The notes beneath the pieces were generated by a model. That model was not told the DNA's origin, searched no databases, and was given only the letters and a program-made list of their open reading frames with translations. Positions 41,285 to 53,640 of a stretch of DNA of 64,000 nucleotides are shown one piece after another. Both the position numbers and the translations under genes were made by a program. Source of the DNA: Xiphias gladius (taxonomy: Eukaryota > Chordata > Actinopteri > Istiophoriformes > Xiphiidae). How positions within the stretch are numbered: position 1 is the stretch's first letter; every line of letters starts with the position of its first letter. The DNA lies in assembly GCF_016859285.1 (NCBI RefSeq), contig NC_053417.1:23032706-23096705 (forward strand). The letters run 5' to 3'.

Positions 41285-42934
41285 AATTTTTATTTCTGTA
41301 TACAGACATGTACAGACTATATTTCAGTTTAGACACATTGCACAGTTCATCTCTTCCATCGTTTTTCCTTTGTGCAACTGAACATCAGCCTGATATGGAC
41401 ACAATGAGTTGCATCTGCAAAGGCAAGGACTTAGTAATAGGTCAGTTTTAGGTTGCCTCAACTCCAGTGCATCTACTTTAGCGAATCTATTTACCAGATG
41501 AAGAACGGCCAGCAACACATCATTTGCGATTTCAACTACTTAAAAAGGATAGCTTCAATGTAGGCTTTGTGAGGCCCCAATGATATAACGGTGGTCATGG
41601 AAAGAGGGAAAGAAAATATTTTGGAAATACTTATGGTAATAAAATTCATTCAATTCATTGTCTGTAGTGACTGAAACTGCAAATTTTCCCCCGTGGGATT
41701 AATGGATTTCATCTAATCTTAATTTATATGAAGTTGCTTAAAAATTTACACTACAAACATACCAGAAAGTTTATCAGTTAACAACTGTTTTTAAACCTCT
41801 AAGGTCAGAGTCAGCGAGTGTGTTGTATTTAAAAATGTGCAGAGTATTGTGAATATAGTACGCTATGTTTGACTTGTCTCCCTTCACAGAGTCTCGGAGG
41901 TCGGTCTCAGCTGCAAAACAGAAGCCCTGCAGCAGGTAGGGAACTAGGGTCTTGCTCATTGTTCCGCAGGTTAGGTGCTTGCTGTTTGGGAAAAAACAAG
42001 TCTCTCTGAATGGTAGTTTCATCTCTCAGTATGGCACCCCTTCTTCCACATACAGATTTTCATTCACACTCACAAATGTAAAGCTTGTGTGTCCCAAATA
42101 CTGGCATTGCTATATTTCTGTACATGCACAGTCTGTGCAAATATATTTCTATGATTAAAAAAACAATGCGCTTCCCGGTGGTATAGATGGGAAAACTTAT
42201 TCCAGTGACAATTACTATTGGGTACGATGCTGAAAAATGACTTCATATCAGTCCTCTTTATAGCACAGTGGATTTCCTCACAGACTAAACTGATTATTGC
42301 TCCACAAACTCCACAAGTACAGATTATAGCCTGCAGCATTAATGCCACCATGTGAACAGTTTTACAGTCCAGGTCAGTTACATCCTACATACGGAACAGC
42401 ATCATTTACCAAACTGTAGTGGTTAAACAAATTTCACCTAATCGGTGATTAAAAAAGTGACAGATTCACAACTATAGAGCTCTCACTGAATAAAACATAG
42501 CAGCATGACAAGTTCAGTCACTTACATTAAAATATATCACTGTTCTGAACCAGGTTAGGGCTAACGGCCAAAGAAAAGAAGTATTGAAGAGAAGTGTGGA
42601 GTCCATTCACATATACACTAAACATAACATGAGCAACTCATGCCATACAGGTGGCAAAACCATATCACAACAATACGTCCTTCCAAATTAGCCCAGATTA
42701 GGATTCACTTTAGTTTTAGTATCTACCAAACACATCAATGTGCTTGACAGAATGTCTTAATAGCTTTACGACGCAAAGCACAAGTCTTGGCATAAGTAGT
42801 AGTGGAATGTGAAACATTACGACTGAGCCAAATGGGCCAGTCTGACAATATGGTTAAATTGTAGTTAAACAAAGTACAGGACAGATTTAACGCCTGCCTT
42901 TAAAAGTGAAAAAATTTCCCCAACTGGATTTAGA
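41285..42934 (-). other. Probable 3'UTR of the THAP zinc-finger gene
   Basis: A minus-strand AATAAA (41289-41294) lies 1.6 kb beyond the stop codon at 42935. The interval has no coding frame and includes a third LINE-like tail (41660-41724: AAATTTTCCCCCGTGGGATT followed by ATCTAATCTTA). The extent is inferred from the motif only. Confidence 0.4.
41660..41724 (+). mobile_element. LINE-like 3' tail fragment
   Basis: It has the same block order as 34363-34430 and 40395-40450: TTTTCCCCCGTGGGATTAAT followed by a TCATCTAATCTTA tail. Confidence 0.4.
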
Positions 42935-45900
42935 TCAAACTACAATCTCCAGGTCATACGCAGTTCTTTGCTTTTTGACTTGCTCAACGCTTTGCTCATC
43001 TGGAGAACTCAGTGGCAACTCGCATTCTTCCTCCTTCACAATATCCTTCTGAACATCTCTTGGTTTGCTTAAAATATATTCATAATTTCTTTCAACCTCA
43101 AGTAATGCTGAGGTGAGGAACTGGGGTGAAAAGATCTTAAGTGAGGATGGGAGTTCTGGATGCTGGGAGAGATGGGGCTGAATGAAGGTTGCAGGGTAGT
43201 CAGGCAGGGGTGGCCTAAGCTGAGATGAGGTATCTGGGTTTCTCGAGCAACTGGGTACTGATGGGGCTGAACACGGCACAGAGGAAGGTATTGGCAACAC
43301 CGGTACAGGGATTCTTTTGTGTGAGGCTGGAGGTGGGGCCTTATGGGTCTTGGATAAAGGTCCGCGGTTTTGGGGTGTAGGTGTAGTGGTCAGAATAGGT
43401 TTTAAAGTCATGGTGCTCTGAGCATTGTCATCCAGGTCATCAGTCTGGCTTGGCTCAGCATTCTTCCGCAGACCTTTTTCTGGCATCAAATTACTGCCTG
43501 CACTTTTCAGCTCATTGAGGGAGGAATCCTGTTCAGACTCGGTTACAGACTCGGGCTGTGGCAGGAATAAAAAGTGGTTGTGACGTCGACAGAACAGTAC
43601 GCCACACCTGCCGCACTTCCTGCCGTCTCTGACATGCAGCAGTTTGTGACGCTTGAGGTTATGATTTGTAGTGAAAGATCGATCACACATGTTGCAAGGA
43701 AAGGAGGGCTCATCAGTGTGGTCATGCTGGTGCTCGTTGAAATCTGCCTGACTCGTGAAGCGCTTTCCACAGATTTCACAGATAAAGGACCTTCCTTCTT
43801 CATGCAGCTGTTTGTGTTTCACAAGTTGAGATACACTGGTGAAGTTCTGATTGCACAGTTCACACCGATACCCACCGGCTGGTACAACTAGAGGTTTTAG
43901 GAGCACGACGGGATTCATTTTGTCTAGTCTTGAGATTCCTACTGGTACTTTAAATGATTGTGATGTCTTGTTTGGGCTGGCTGTGGTTTGTGATTGGATT
44001 GCTTTGGTTCCACTTTCAGCCTCAGCCTTTTCAGTCAATGTTTCCCCTTCCTAGAAAACACACACACACACACACATTTAGAGACTATGTAGATGGGAGA
44101 TAGAAACTCAATAGAATAAGAAAACAATTTCTTCACACAAGGTAAACCCCCCTAGAGCAAAATAATCAATGTCAGAAAAATTTGCTCTATATATACAGCA
44201 TGTTTTCTTTCTACCTCTGATGATCTACAAACAACACCCACCAACACTACCACCACCGCCAAAGCAAACTTGTATGCCCTCTAAACACCATAATAATACA
44301 GAATAAAATATACAGATTTAATGTTTTTTAAAAGTATAAAACAAAAAGAAATAACAAGCCATGGTTGCTACCTTTGGCACTGAAGGGGTTGATGGTGTCT
44401 GTATTTCTTCTGAGAGTTCACTTTCAGTTTCCATCGACACAGGTGACTGGACATCCACAGCAGAATCAACTCTAGGTGGAGTTGTTTTTTCTTTTTTTTC
44501 TGCATTGGCTTTATGGCGGCGCCTTCTTCTGTGACCATAAAATCTTTGAAAAAAATAGTAAAAAATGATCTCAATACACAGTAAATGTGTAACGTACATC
44601 GACTTGTCACAGTGGAGAAGGAAAGGTTTGCTATTTTCAACTGCAATAAAGTTGGTGAGCATTAACTAGTGGTGTGAGCGACATTAGTGCAGCAGGGCTG
44701 AAACAATGCACTAAAAAGCTGAGGCAGTTAGCTACTGTACTGTATAATTATCCATACAAGTTAGAATTATTGACCAAATGTTAACAATGGCACCAATGTA
44801 ACATTAAGACAACTGCACAGCTTTTAAATAGGAACAATGTTTATAAGTTTTATTTCTTTACAACAAAAACTGGTGGACCAAAACAGTTTTTTCAGGTCGT
44901 AAGGGTACATCGAGGCTGATATATGTAATTACTCAATAGGAAGGGGATCTTGTGGTGTCGTGTAGTAGCAAAATATATATAAAGAATGTTTGAAAATCCC
45001 ACCATTTATGTTATATGACATATTCCTGTATCTTAAATCACGTGCAGGACATCAACTACCATGAAAATAGCCCTCCAGCTACAAATTATTTGAAATTATT
45101 GATCAATCTTCCGGTTGTTTTCTTGATCAATCGTTCCTTCCTCCAGTATGCCCATGATAACTTTCAGACATTTTCAGACTGATTGATATGTCTAATTAAA
45201 AGTCCAAAACCCAAAGATATTCATTTTACTACCATATGACAAAGAAAATCCTCACATTTGAGAAGCTCAGTCAGTTTTGCTCGAAAAATTACTGAAATGA
45301 CTAACCGATTATCAAAATAGTTAGTTTTCTGATTGATTAACCAATTAATTGATTAGTAATTTCATTTCTACATAAACCTTGAATTTGTGTCGAATGAGGT
45401 ATAATTTAATATGAAATGATATGTGCATGACAGCATAATGTAAGATTTTGGCATGTTTTTATATTGTTGGTTTGTTGTTGATCTACATTTATTTGATAAC
45501 CTTGGTCACCAGTCACTTTGTAGATTTAGAATAATATTCATGAAATAAATATATCATTTTTTCAACCCGATTTATATCAGTGAGGTTTTCACAAACTATA
45601 GGTATATAGTTAAAATTAGTCCTACCTTTACCAGCTGCAACATTAAAGTGATATACACATTAATACATTAATAATTATAATCCAATTATATAGTACACAT
45701 TATTCTGTAATGGACCATTCTGCTTAATGAGTACATTTACTTTTGGCACATTTTGATGCTAACACTTTTGTACTTTTACACAAGTCAGATTTTGAAAGCA
45801 GGACGTTTAGTACGTTAGAGTATTTCTACACTGCGATATCGGTACTTTAAGATCACCCGCCACTTATCTCGCTAACTTAACTAGCTAGCTAACGACATTA

Positions 45901-46363
45901 ATTTACATGTCTTACCTTTTCGCCTTTTTCTTGGGGCTCGGTTTAGTGCATGTAAACACAGAGGGGACAAAATCAGGACTATCGTGGTCCATGGACGCCT
46001 CCCCTGTAAGACATGAAAACAAACAAAACAAACAAACAAACAAAAACACATACACACAGAAGTGTTTAACCAATTTAAGAGTCTAACCTCATTTTCCACC
46101 AAATCCGGTAAGTCGGTTACCTTTAGCAGCGTGCGGTCAAAGGGAAACGGACAGGCTACCTTACCTGATACGAAATGGGCGCCACAAATACGAACATTTC
46201 CTTTGAGTTCATCGGTCTTGCCGTTTACTTGTTGTATTGCCTGTAGCCATAAACGCCTCCGGTTGGCCTGAAACGGCCGATACCCAGACGGTATTCTGTA
46301 AAATTTGAGTTTGCTGGTTGAGGAATGCCGATTTTTACAGCCGGACACGCAACAGGCCGACAT
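42935..46363 (-). CDS. THAP domain plus C2H2 zinc-finger protein, four exons
   Basis: Exons in order are 46165-46363, 45916-46003, 44372-44543 and 42935-44050, all phases matching, for 524 residues. Residues 1-66 plus exon 2 form a THAP DNA-binding domain: C4-x4-C9, W39, C60-x2-H63, then the VSGEASMDHDSPDFVPSVF end. The exon 1 reading frame stays open past the true donor (TCAG|GTAAGG), but only this donor gives the THAP end and keeps phase. Exon 3 has a basic RRRRRHK patch, a likely nuclear signal. Exon 4 carries three good C2H2 fingers (CELC, CEIC and CNMC starts) and a fourth incomplete one (CGRC without the His pair), then a Pro/Ser-rich tail. It is probably a nuclear sequence-specific DNA-binding protein. 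Upstream in-frame non-ATG codons are not used; the THAP domain begins at this Met. I cannot name the ortholog. Confidence 0.82.
44058..44077. repeat. Short (CA)n tract beside the exon 4 acceptor of the THAP gene
   Basis: Ten CA units lie 8-27 bases upstream of the acceptor, so on the transcript strand they are a (UG)n run taking the place of much of the polypyrimidine tract. Confidence 0.85.
45055..45365 (+). mobile_element. Fish interspersed repeat of the 'AATCGATTAATCG' type, in the THAP gene intron 2
   Basis: The blocks AAAGTCCAAAACCCAAAGAT, CATATGACAAAGAAAATCCT and a terminal GATTGATTAACCAATTAATT are the reverse complement of blocks at 26917-27230. Non-coding. Confidence 0.55.
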
Positions 46364-49300
46364 TGCAGTTAAAAACAGTCCGGATTTAGTGTTTGGTTGC
46401 GGGTTAAGGACGTCGTCGGAAGCAACAGAGTTGACTTCCGTTGCCAAGACGCGCGCGCATCCTTAGGGCGACGTTAGTTAAATACCCGGGACGGTTTTTT
46501 TTTTTTTTTCACGGTTAACGTCAAACCACCGCCAAACAGCAGTACTCGACGGCGGTCCGTGTGCCGTGTTTTACTTTTCACGTCCGTGTCCGGCCGGGTG
46601 GGCTGCTGTCGGGCACGTATTCCAGAGAAAACGACCGTGCGAGCAGAGCTCTGTCGTGCCCCGGGGGTCTCTCTTTACTCGGCGGAGGTCGGTGACCACC
46701 CTCTGCTGGCCGCCGTTAGACCGAGTTTTGGTACCCGTCACATTCCGTGACCAGAAAGTCGTTGATGGATCGAAATTATTTTTAATCAAACATACGCAAA
46801 AAAAAAAAAAAAACAAGACACAGACAGAGTCAGGGTTAGAGTTTTCGATAGATGTGCTTCAGGTGTAAACCAAAATCTGTGACCTCTCAGACCCCCCCCC
46901 CGAGACTACATGAAAAAGACCAAATGTTGTTGTTAAGTCAGTTGTTTCAGACAAGGCTACAATCACAGCGATGATTAACATTGATTTGATTAGTTCCTGC
47001 AGTTCACGGTGATTCATTTTATGGTAAATGTGAAGCAGGGCACCAATGAAAATAAACAAATGAGCACGTTTTTAACTGACAGTTTTTTGTCCAAAATTGT
47101 TTTGTGGGATGATATAAGAATAATTACTTTATATACTTTATTATTTGCTCAGAAGTAGTTCCATACAATATTTCTAGTTAAAATGGAAAAAAAAAAGTAC
47201 TGTGAGGTTATGCATATGTATGTTCTGAAATTTGCACCGGATCAATATGTGTTTCATTTATCTGCACTCTAGAAGCGAATTGTCCTTGGTGTTCTAAACA
47301 AAGGTTTTACTGACTTAATTTCTAAAAATCAGTTGTAGCCAACCCAGTGCATATTCCCGAATCCAGTCAAGGGCACTTCAAAACATGAAGCATTTCAACT
47401 CTAAAGGCATTCCTCTGCTTGAAATAAATTGGCATATGTTTCATGTATTTCCCCAATTGTCTTGCATGAATTTGTGTAGCCCGTTATGCCCTGGCCATTG
47501 CTCTATGTCCATCCAAATACCTCCTAGGACTCTCTAACCTCCCACATACACTATCATATTTACAGCTTTGTAAATGTAAATGCACCAACACATCACATTT
47601 GAAGTGCCCTTGAGTTTAGTTCATTTTAAAACACTGTTACACGTGTGCAAATAAACAGAAACAGAAATGCTCTCCGTCTTGATTGTTGTCGGTACCCACT
47701 GATCTGTTGATCCTGGCTTTTACACCCTTTGAGCTTCTTCCGCTTTTCCGTGGTAATATTTTAGAATGAGGTACGCACAATCCTGAGTAATTACCAAGTA
47801 ATTGATTAGGAATTGATTAGTGAACAGTTTACAGAATGTAGGGGCAAAAGACAACAAATAATGACTGATATGAGTCATAGCTAGTTATATGCCTTTTAGC
47901 AGCTGATCAAGACTAAATCATGAATGATGCATAAAAAAGTAGTCAGTATGTGTATGGTCAGTATAGATATCTAGGGACACATTGGCTGTTTAACATGGTA
48001 TTTGGCAGTCTGTTTTCAAGTAACTTATCAATAGCTACTAGTTCTTAATTCAGGAGTTATCTTAATCAGAAGTTAGTTCCTGATTTGTTACTTACTACTT
48101 AAAATTTTGTGACTGCTCATTTAATTCCTTGTAGGATTAAATTAAATTTAAGGATAAGGCTAAATATAGTTTCTTATTGTCAACAATTCCAATGAAGAAA
48201 CCAAAACCAAAAGTGTGTTAGTCTGTCCCTCCGTACTTTCCCCAGCTTGTCTGTGGCTCTCGAAGCCCGAAGCCCACCGGTTCCTACTGAAGCACTGTAG
48301 CTTTGAGCAAGCATTACCGAAACAGGAGTAAATAATGTATTTGTTGGGGAGGTAGTTTTCATCTGCAGCTTTGGTACTCTGGAGAGTATGCCTGGCAGCA
48401 GGAGAGCGTACGTGGGTCTGACAGAAAATGAGCTACAGTGCCCATGTTCATGGTAGTAAATGAACATGTCACCCACTGCTGTGATGTGTTTTCAATAGTT
48501 TTTTGAGCTGGGGCTTTATCGCGCAGAGCAATAAGCCTTATAAGGCTTTGGCTACACAGACAATACTTATTAGTCGGATCCATTTATTGTTGCTTTTGGT
48601 CTTCTCTTGGAATTTGTTGACAATTAAATAAAAATATAGAATATCACCACTTATCTCTTAAGTCAGTGTCAGTACTCCACCAACAGATGTCACTGTTGTG
48701 TAATGAAGGGAACCGGTGTGCTACTTGGTTTTCAGGATTTCAAAATAACGGTAAGATAACAATGTCACCTGAAACTAATTTATAAAAGAACCCTTTGACA
48801 TAAACTGTGGTAATTAATGCCAAGAGATTTACATTTACTATTTGACTTTATCATCAGTGATTTGTAAGAAAAGCTATGATTAATCCTTCTCATTCACTTT
48901 GCCTGTTTGAGTCCTTCTATAATATCTCACTACACAGCTCAAACCTGAATCTGTTGCCGTGACAAACAGTAGCCCAGATCATCTTAAGGACAGCACTGCT
49001 GTGGATAAAGGCCACTTTGACTTCTCATGACATGCACTGATATTCGGGAATGAGAATCGATCTGTAAAACTGCATCTGAGCGTTGAACCCATTTTACTTC
49101 ATTTCCACTCGCACTTTCACTGAGAAAAAGACCAGAGTCCTACTTACTCCCGACGTTCCGGCACCACTGAACAGACTGGCAGTTTTTTGTACCACAGACA
49201 CAATGCAAACGGTAGCGGACACCCGTGAAGATATTTTTTTCAGATTTTCAGATTTTCTCCAGTAGTTAAAATGTTGTAACCAAACTTATTCTACAATTAT

Positions 49301-51229
49301 GAATTCCATACTCCACTTCAGACTGCATTTAAATTGCTTATCAAGTGTTTCCTCAATCTACAAGCTTATGACCTGAAAAGAAACAAATTGGCATTGCCAC
49401 TGTGTCCCTTACCTCCCTCCTTCCCCTCTTCTCCCTCAAGGTGACTCCTCCATCTGCACCCTCCCCGGTCTTGCCAATCCCTCTCTCTGTATTTATCATG
49501 GTACAGTTACTGGGATCTTATCCCCCTCTCTTTTTGTGAGCTGTGACTATCTCACCTGTTTTGTTAGTTGTTCGGGAGCCATGCACATCAACCAAAGCTC
49601 TGTACTGCTGCTTTGTTCCTTGTGTGTGAAAGTGAGAGGTGGGTCATCAAAGTTGTCTATTTCCCATCTCTGTGTAAGAAACATGATGGAAATAACACCT
49701 GAAACAATATATTGTTTACATATTTCTGCAGCCTGACGGCACATTCAATCAGTTTTGTTCCGTCCACATATTCGTCCCTTCTTTTTCCTGTTAGGGACGA
49801 GGTGTGTCTTTGTACTGGCTTCATTTCACTGCACAGCATCTCCATTTTAATTACCCTCGTCTTCACCCCGCCTCGCGTCATTCTAAGTGGGAGAAAGAGG
49901 ACAGGGAAGGAAAATAAAGAGGAGATTGAGGAGAGAATATTAAAAAAAAAAAAATGTATGAAGGGCGGGGTGGGCTGTGAGTGAATGGGTGGCCTGTTTT
50001 GGGTGAAGGCGGTGGAGAGGAGAAAGGAGAGACGCAGAGCGAGAGAGAGATGCGAGCCAATCCGTCACTGTTTTTGTTTACAGGTGGGCCAATAATACAG
50101 TTCCTATTTTCAACAGCTAAAATGTACAGAGTAGCATTTTTAAAAAAAACCCTTTTCTATACACTTTTTGTTTCATCACTCAACATGATCATTATTCATT
50201 CGAGCTTGTAGCGTTCCTGACCCGTGCATGCTCATCACCTGCCATGTTGCAGTAAGGGACGGGCACGTCGCTACCTGGTGGGGTTGGCACCTGTACACCG
50301 ATACCGACAACCTGGTCTGTTTACCCAACAACACAGCAACCCACAGGCTCACCCGCCTCCACCGGGGAGCGTTGTGGCTGTCGTTCCTGCCATCACTCAG
50401 TTGTCTGGTGAAGGGTTGAGCCACTACAACGCAATTACACATTCATTTCACCCACACAGCCAGCCAGCCAGGCTCCCCTCCCCCTCGTGCTTTATATCTC
50501 CTCCCTGCTTTGCTCTGCTCTTTCTCTCCCCCTTGTCATATTTCTGCAACGCCTGCCCTCGCCCAGCATCTCCATCTCTACCCAATACAGCTCGAATTCC
50601 TCCCTTACACCTTTAACCCCCACCTCCCTCTCTCGTTTTTTAGCCCTCTTTCATACTTTCCTCCACATCAGCAGTGGGTTCACAGAAATACACAAAGGAC
50701 AGAAGCAGAGCTGGAGTGAGAGTGGGGAGGTGGAGGCCAAAGCGGTGAAGATGAGAGGCGAGGTAAAGGGAGAAAAACAGCATGAAATAGTGTGAAATGT
50801 GAGGGGAGGACAGAGTAAAGTGGAGTGGGAGGGAGGTAAGGTTTTCTGGATGGAGAACCGGGGGTGAGTGGAGAGATTGGCTAATGATATATTGATCTGG
50901 CTGAGCCTGGGGCAAATCAGTAGGAGTATGTGGGAGGAGGATAGTCACAGCTTGCAGATGTCTTAAAACACCTGGGTGGGATAAGTTTGGTTTATTATAT
51001 GCTTATACTGAAGGGAAGAGAGGCATAATTTTTCAACATCTTCAAGCATCTGAGCAAGGCTTAGGCTTGTTTTAAGAAAAAACACTTCATATTTCAACCT
51101 TGTGTTGCAGCGCTTGCATCTGAAGAGTAATTTGAAGGGCGTTTTAATTGGTTTTTATGTTTGAAAAATGAAAGCTCGGCTGTCGGCCAGAATTCTGAGC
51201 TAAACTAGAATAATATCAAAGCTTTTGGC

Positions 51230-51278
51230 TATAAAAGCAGGCATTTAGACAGCGGACGGTCATCGGGGATCACATTAG
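51230..51278 (+). promoter_or_regulatory. Candidate TATA promoter with a short spliced leader
   Basis: TATAAAAG at 51230-51237 is followed about 40 bases later by a donor-like TTAG|GTGAGA (cut after 51278). This could be a distal first exon for pdzd4 or a non-coding RNA. There is only motif evidence. Confidence 0.2.
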
Positions 51279-52090
51279 GTGAGATCTCTAAGGGGGGAGA
51301 AGGAGGGATGGAGTGGAATTAATGGGATTTTGTACATTTTCTCTTCATAATGCATCAAGGTGTGCATGTGTCTCCATCCACATGTGTCCCTGTGGGCAAG
51401 TGGGTGAGAGATGCTGATATTGATTATTAAATACATTTCTGGGTTAATGATACAGTCTTTATTGATTTATTGAGCGTCGCTGAAGATAAAGCATCATGAT
51501 AGGAAAACTGTCTGAGAATAGCCTGGAGTCTAACAGCTGGAGTCGTCTCACGGCCAGCAGGTTTACAGTTCAAGAATCTGAGACAATATATCAATTTCGG
51601 AAATTCATTTAGCTCTCACTGAACCTTCATTAATTCAATATTCTACATGACATCCACCTTCCTGTTGTGCTAATGCGACGCCAGGGTTCTGCCCATGCTG
51701 TTATAGCAGTACGTGAATTCATGTGTAATACTGTGTGTCTACAGGCAGGAGCAGGGGCTGCGGCGACTAGTCATCCGGGCGTCGGAGATGAAGACTCCAC
51801 ATTGTGGTCTCTGTATTAGCACTCAAATTAATTAGGCCGCTCTCACTCCTTCCTCCTCCCCTACGGTACAGTGGTAATCACCTTTCCCCTTGGAAAATTC
51901 AAATCAACGCCCACTGCACTTCTTTTGTGTTTTTTTTTTCCTCTCTTAAATCCCTTTGTTTCTCCACCTGCTGATTCTCCCCCACCCACCCAACTTTCTC
52001 TCATGCTCTCCTCACCCTCACGTCTCTCCCAATGTTTTCCAAACTTCCTCTCCTTTTCCCCCATTGTTCATCACTTTCTCTTTTATGCAG

Positions 52091-52209
52091 AGATGCCACA
52101 AGCAGCTGTCAGCAGGATCCGTATTAAAGGGGAGGAAGCCCAGCGGCACACTGTATGCACTGAAATCGCTTTGGTCTCAGCCTGCCTCACGTTTATGCCT
52201 GCTTTACAG
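52091..52209 (+). other. Candidate unannotated exon (119 nt) upstream of pdzd4
   Basis: A long pyrimidine tract ends in CTTTTATGCAG at 52090, and the segment closes with TTTACAG|GTGAGA at 52209. From an ATG at 52093 it is open for 39 codons (starts MPQAAVSRIRIK) and ends in phase 0, the same phase as the known first pdzd4 coding exon. I do not recognise the peptide. It could be a 5'UTR or alternative first exon, or chance in pyrimidine-rich DNA. Confidence 0.25.
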
Positions 52210-53269
52210 GTGAGATGGTGCTGTTCAAATCCAATCCCTCGCCTCCCTCCCTGCTTTACCCCTTACCTCCCCTTTACTCCCCTCTGCCCCATCCCTGCTC
52301 AGTGCTAAGTCTGTTGTGACATGATAGCAGAACACAGTGAGAATTGGGAATAGAGGGTATAGAGCTGTGATGAGCGAGGATTTGAGAACAGTGATGGGTT
52401 GACATAAGGGAATAACACCCCTCCCACCCCTACCCCATCTGCCCGACGACCGTGAAAAGCCATTACATTTGTGTAAGAGGACCTACAATACATGTCCCAC
52501 ATTGCCAGTCAGCCTCCTGTGATAGACAGATAGTTCCGTTATTTATCCTGCTCAACAACACTTAAGTGTGTGTGCTTATCTCTTTCTCATTTCTCTCTCT
52601 GTTATGTTCATGGTGTACAACATCTCCCTTTCTGGCTGGACATCTCTTTTAAACATGATGGTTTCAGTCGAAGTCTTCACTTAATGGTTTCTACTTTGTT
52701 ACAGTAGTTAGTTACGAATGATATTAATAAAAACATCAGTATGTAGAGCTAGAAGTCCCTTAAGAGAAAATGTCTGTGACTTATTTCATAGCTTATTCCA
52801 GTACAGAGTTGCATAGTACCTGAAAACAGTCTTCGCCAGTTCAGAGTTGTCATGGTTGTTCACTTTGAGCTTGACAGAGGATGTTTAATATCTTGGCTAG
52901 TCAGATAGCTTAGCCTTACAGCTATCAATATAGCTATAATATAACTAGTGCAATGGCTGTCTTAAGTAATGAATCACGTGGCACCGTGGTAGATGGTTTA
53001 AGGGTAGTGACAGCAACACAAGCATGCATGATACCTCCATAATCAAGTGTAGATAGTATAGTGGATCGTATAATGTGTGTTTTGTTTTGAAGGGAGAAAC
53101 ATGCTTCATCTCATTATAGAAATTCACTTTTAATTTTTTTGTTTTTTGAGGTGTTCAATGTGAGTTTAGAGGGAAAATCTGCAATGTAACTTAATTCCTA
53201 ACTACTTTTAATGATGTCATTCGTCTGTTAGATTTCTGCTGAGGGGATGGATTAGAGTAGGAAAATCAA

Positions 53270-53640
53270 AAGCTTGTCTTTTTGGTCTTTAGAACAAAGG
53301 CCTGGAGAAGGCCTGTTTGAGGTACATCGGATGGTATACAAGATAGTATCATCAACATTAAAATGTAAATTGCAGTATTTAGACAGAAAAAAGATACTAT
53401 TTATGTATGGAATAAATAGCAGGGGGCCTAATATTGATCCTTGTGGGACACCTTAATCAGTCTTTTGGTGTTTGAGCTCTACCAGCGAGATATGTTTTGA
53501 AACGACTCAAAACAGAATCATAAAAATCCACGGAAAGAGGTTCATATAACAAAATGTTTTGATCAGCAGTATCAAAAGCCGGGGACATATCTACAAAGAG
53601 TGCAGCTCAATGTGAGCCACAACAGCCAAATTAGGAACAC
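53270..53640 (-). pseudogene. Decayed non-LTR retrotransposon reverse transcriptase fragment
   Basis: On the minus strand three RT motifs appear in the right order across frameshifts and stops: motif A-like DMSPAFDTADQNIL (about 53550-53600), motif B GVPQGSILGPLLF (53413-53452) and motif C xDDTILY (about 53334-53360, with Asn-Val before DD). This is the signature of CR1/L2/Jockey-type LINEs. The catalytic doublet DD survives but the frame is broken, so it is dead. Confidence 0.75.
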
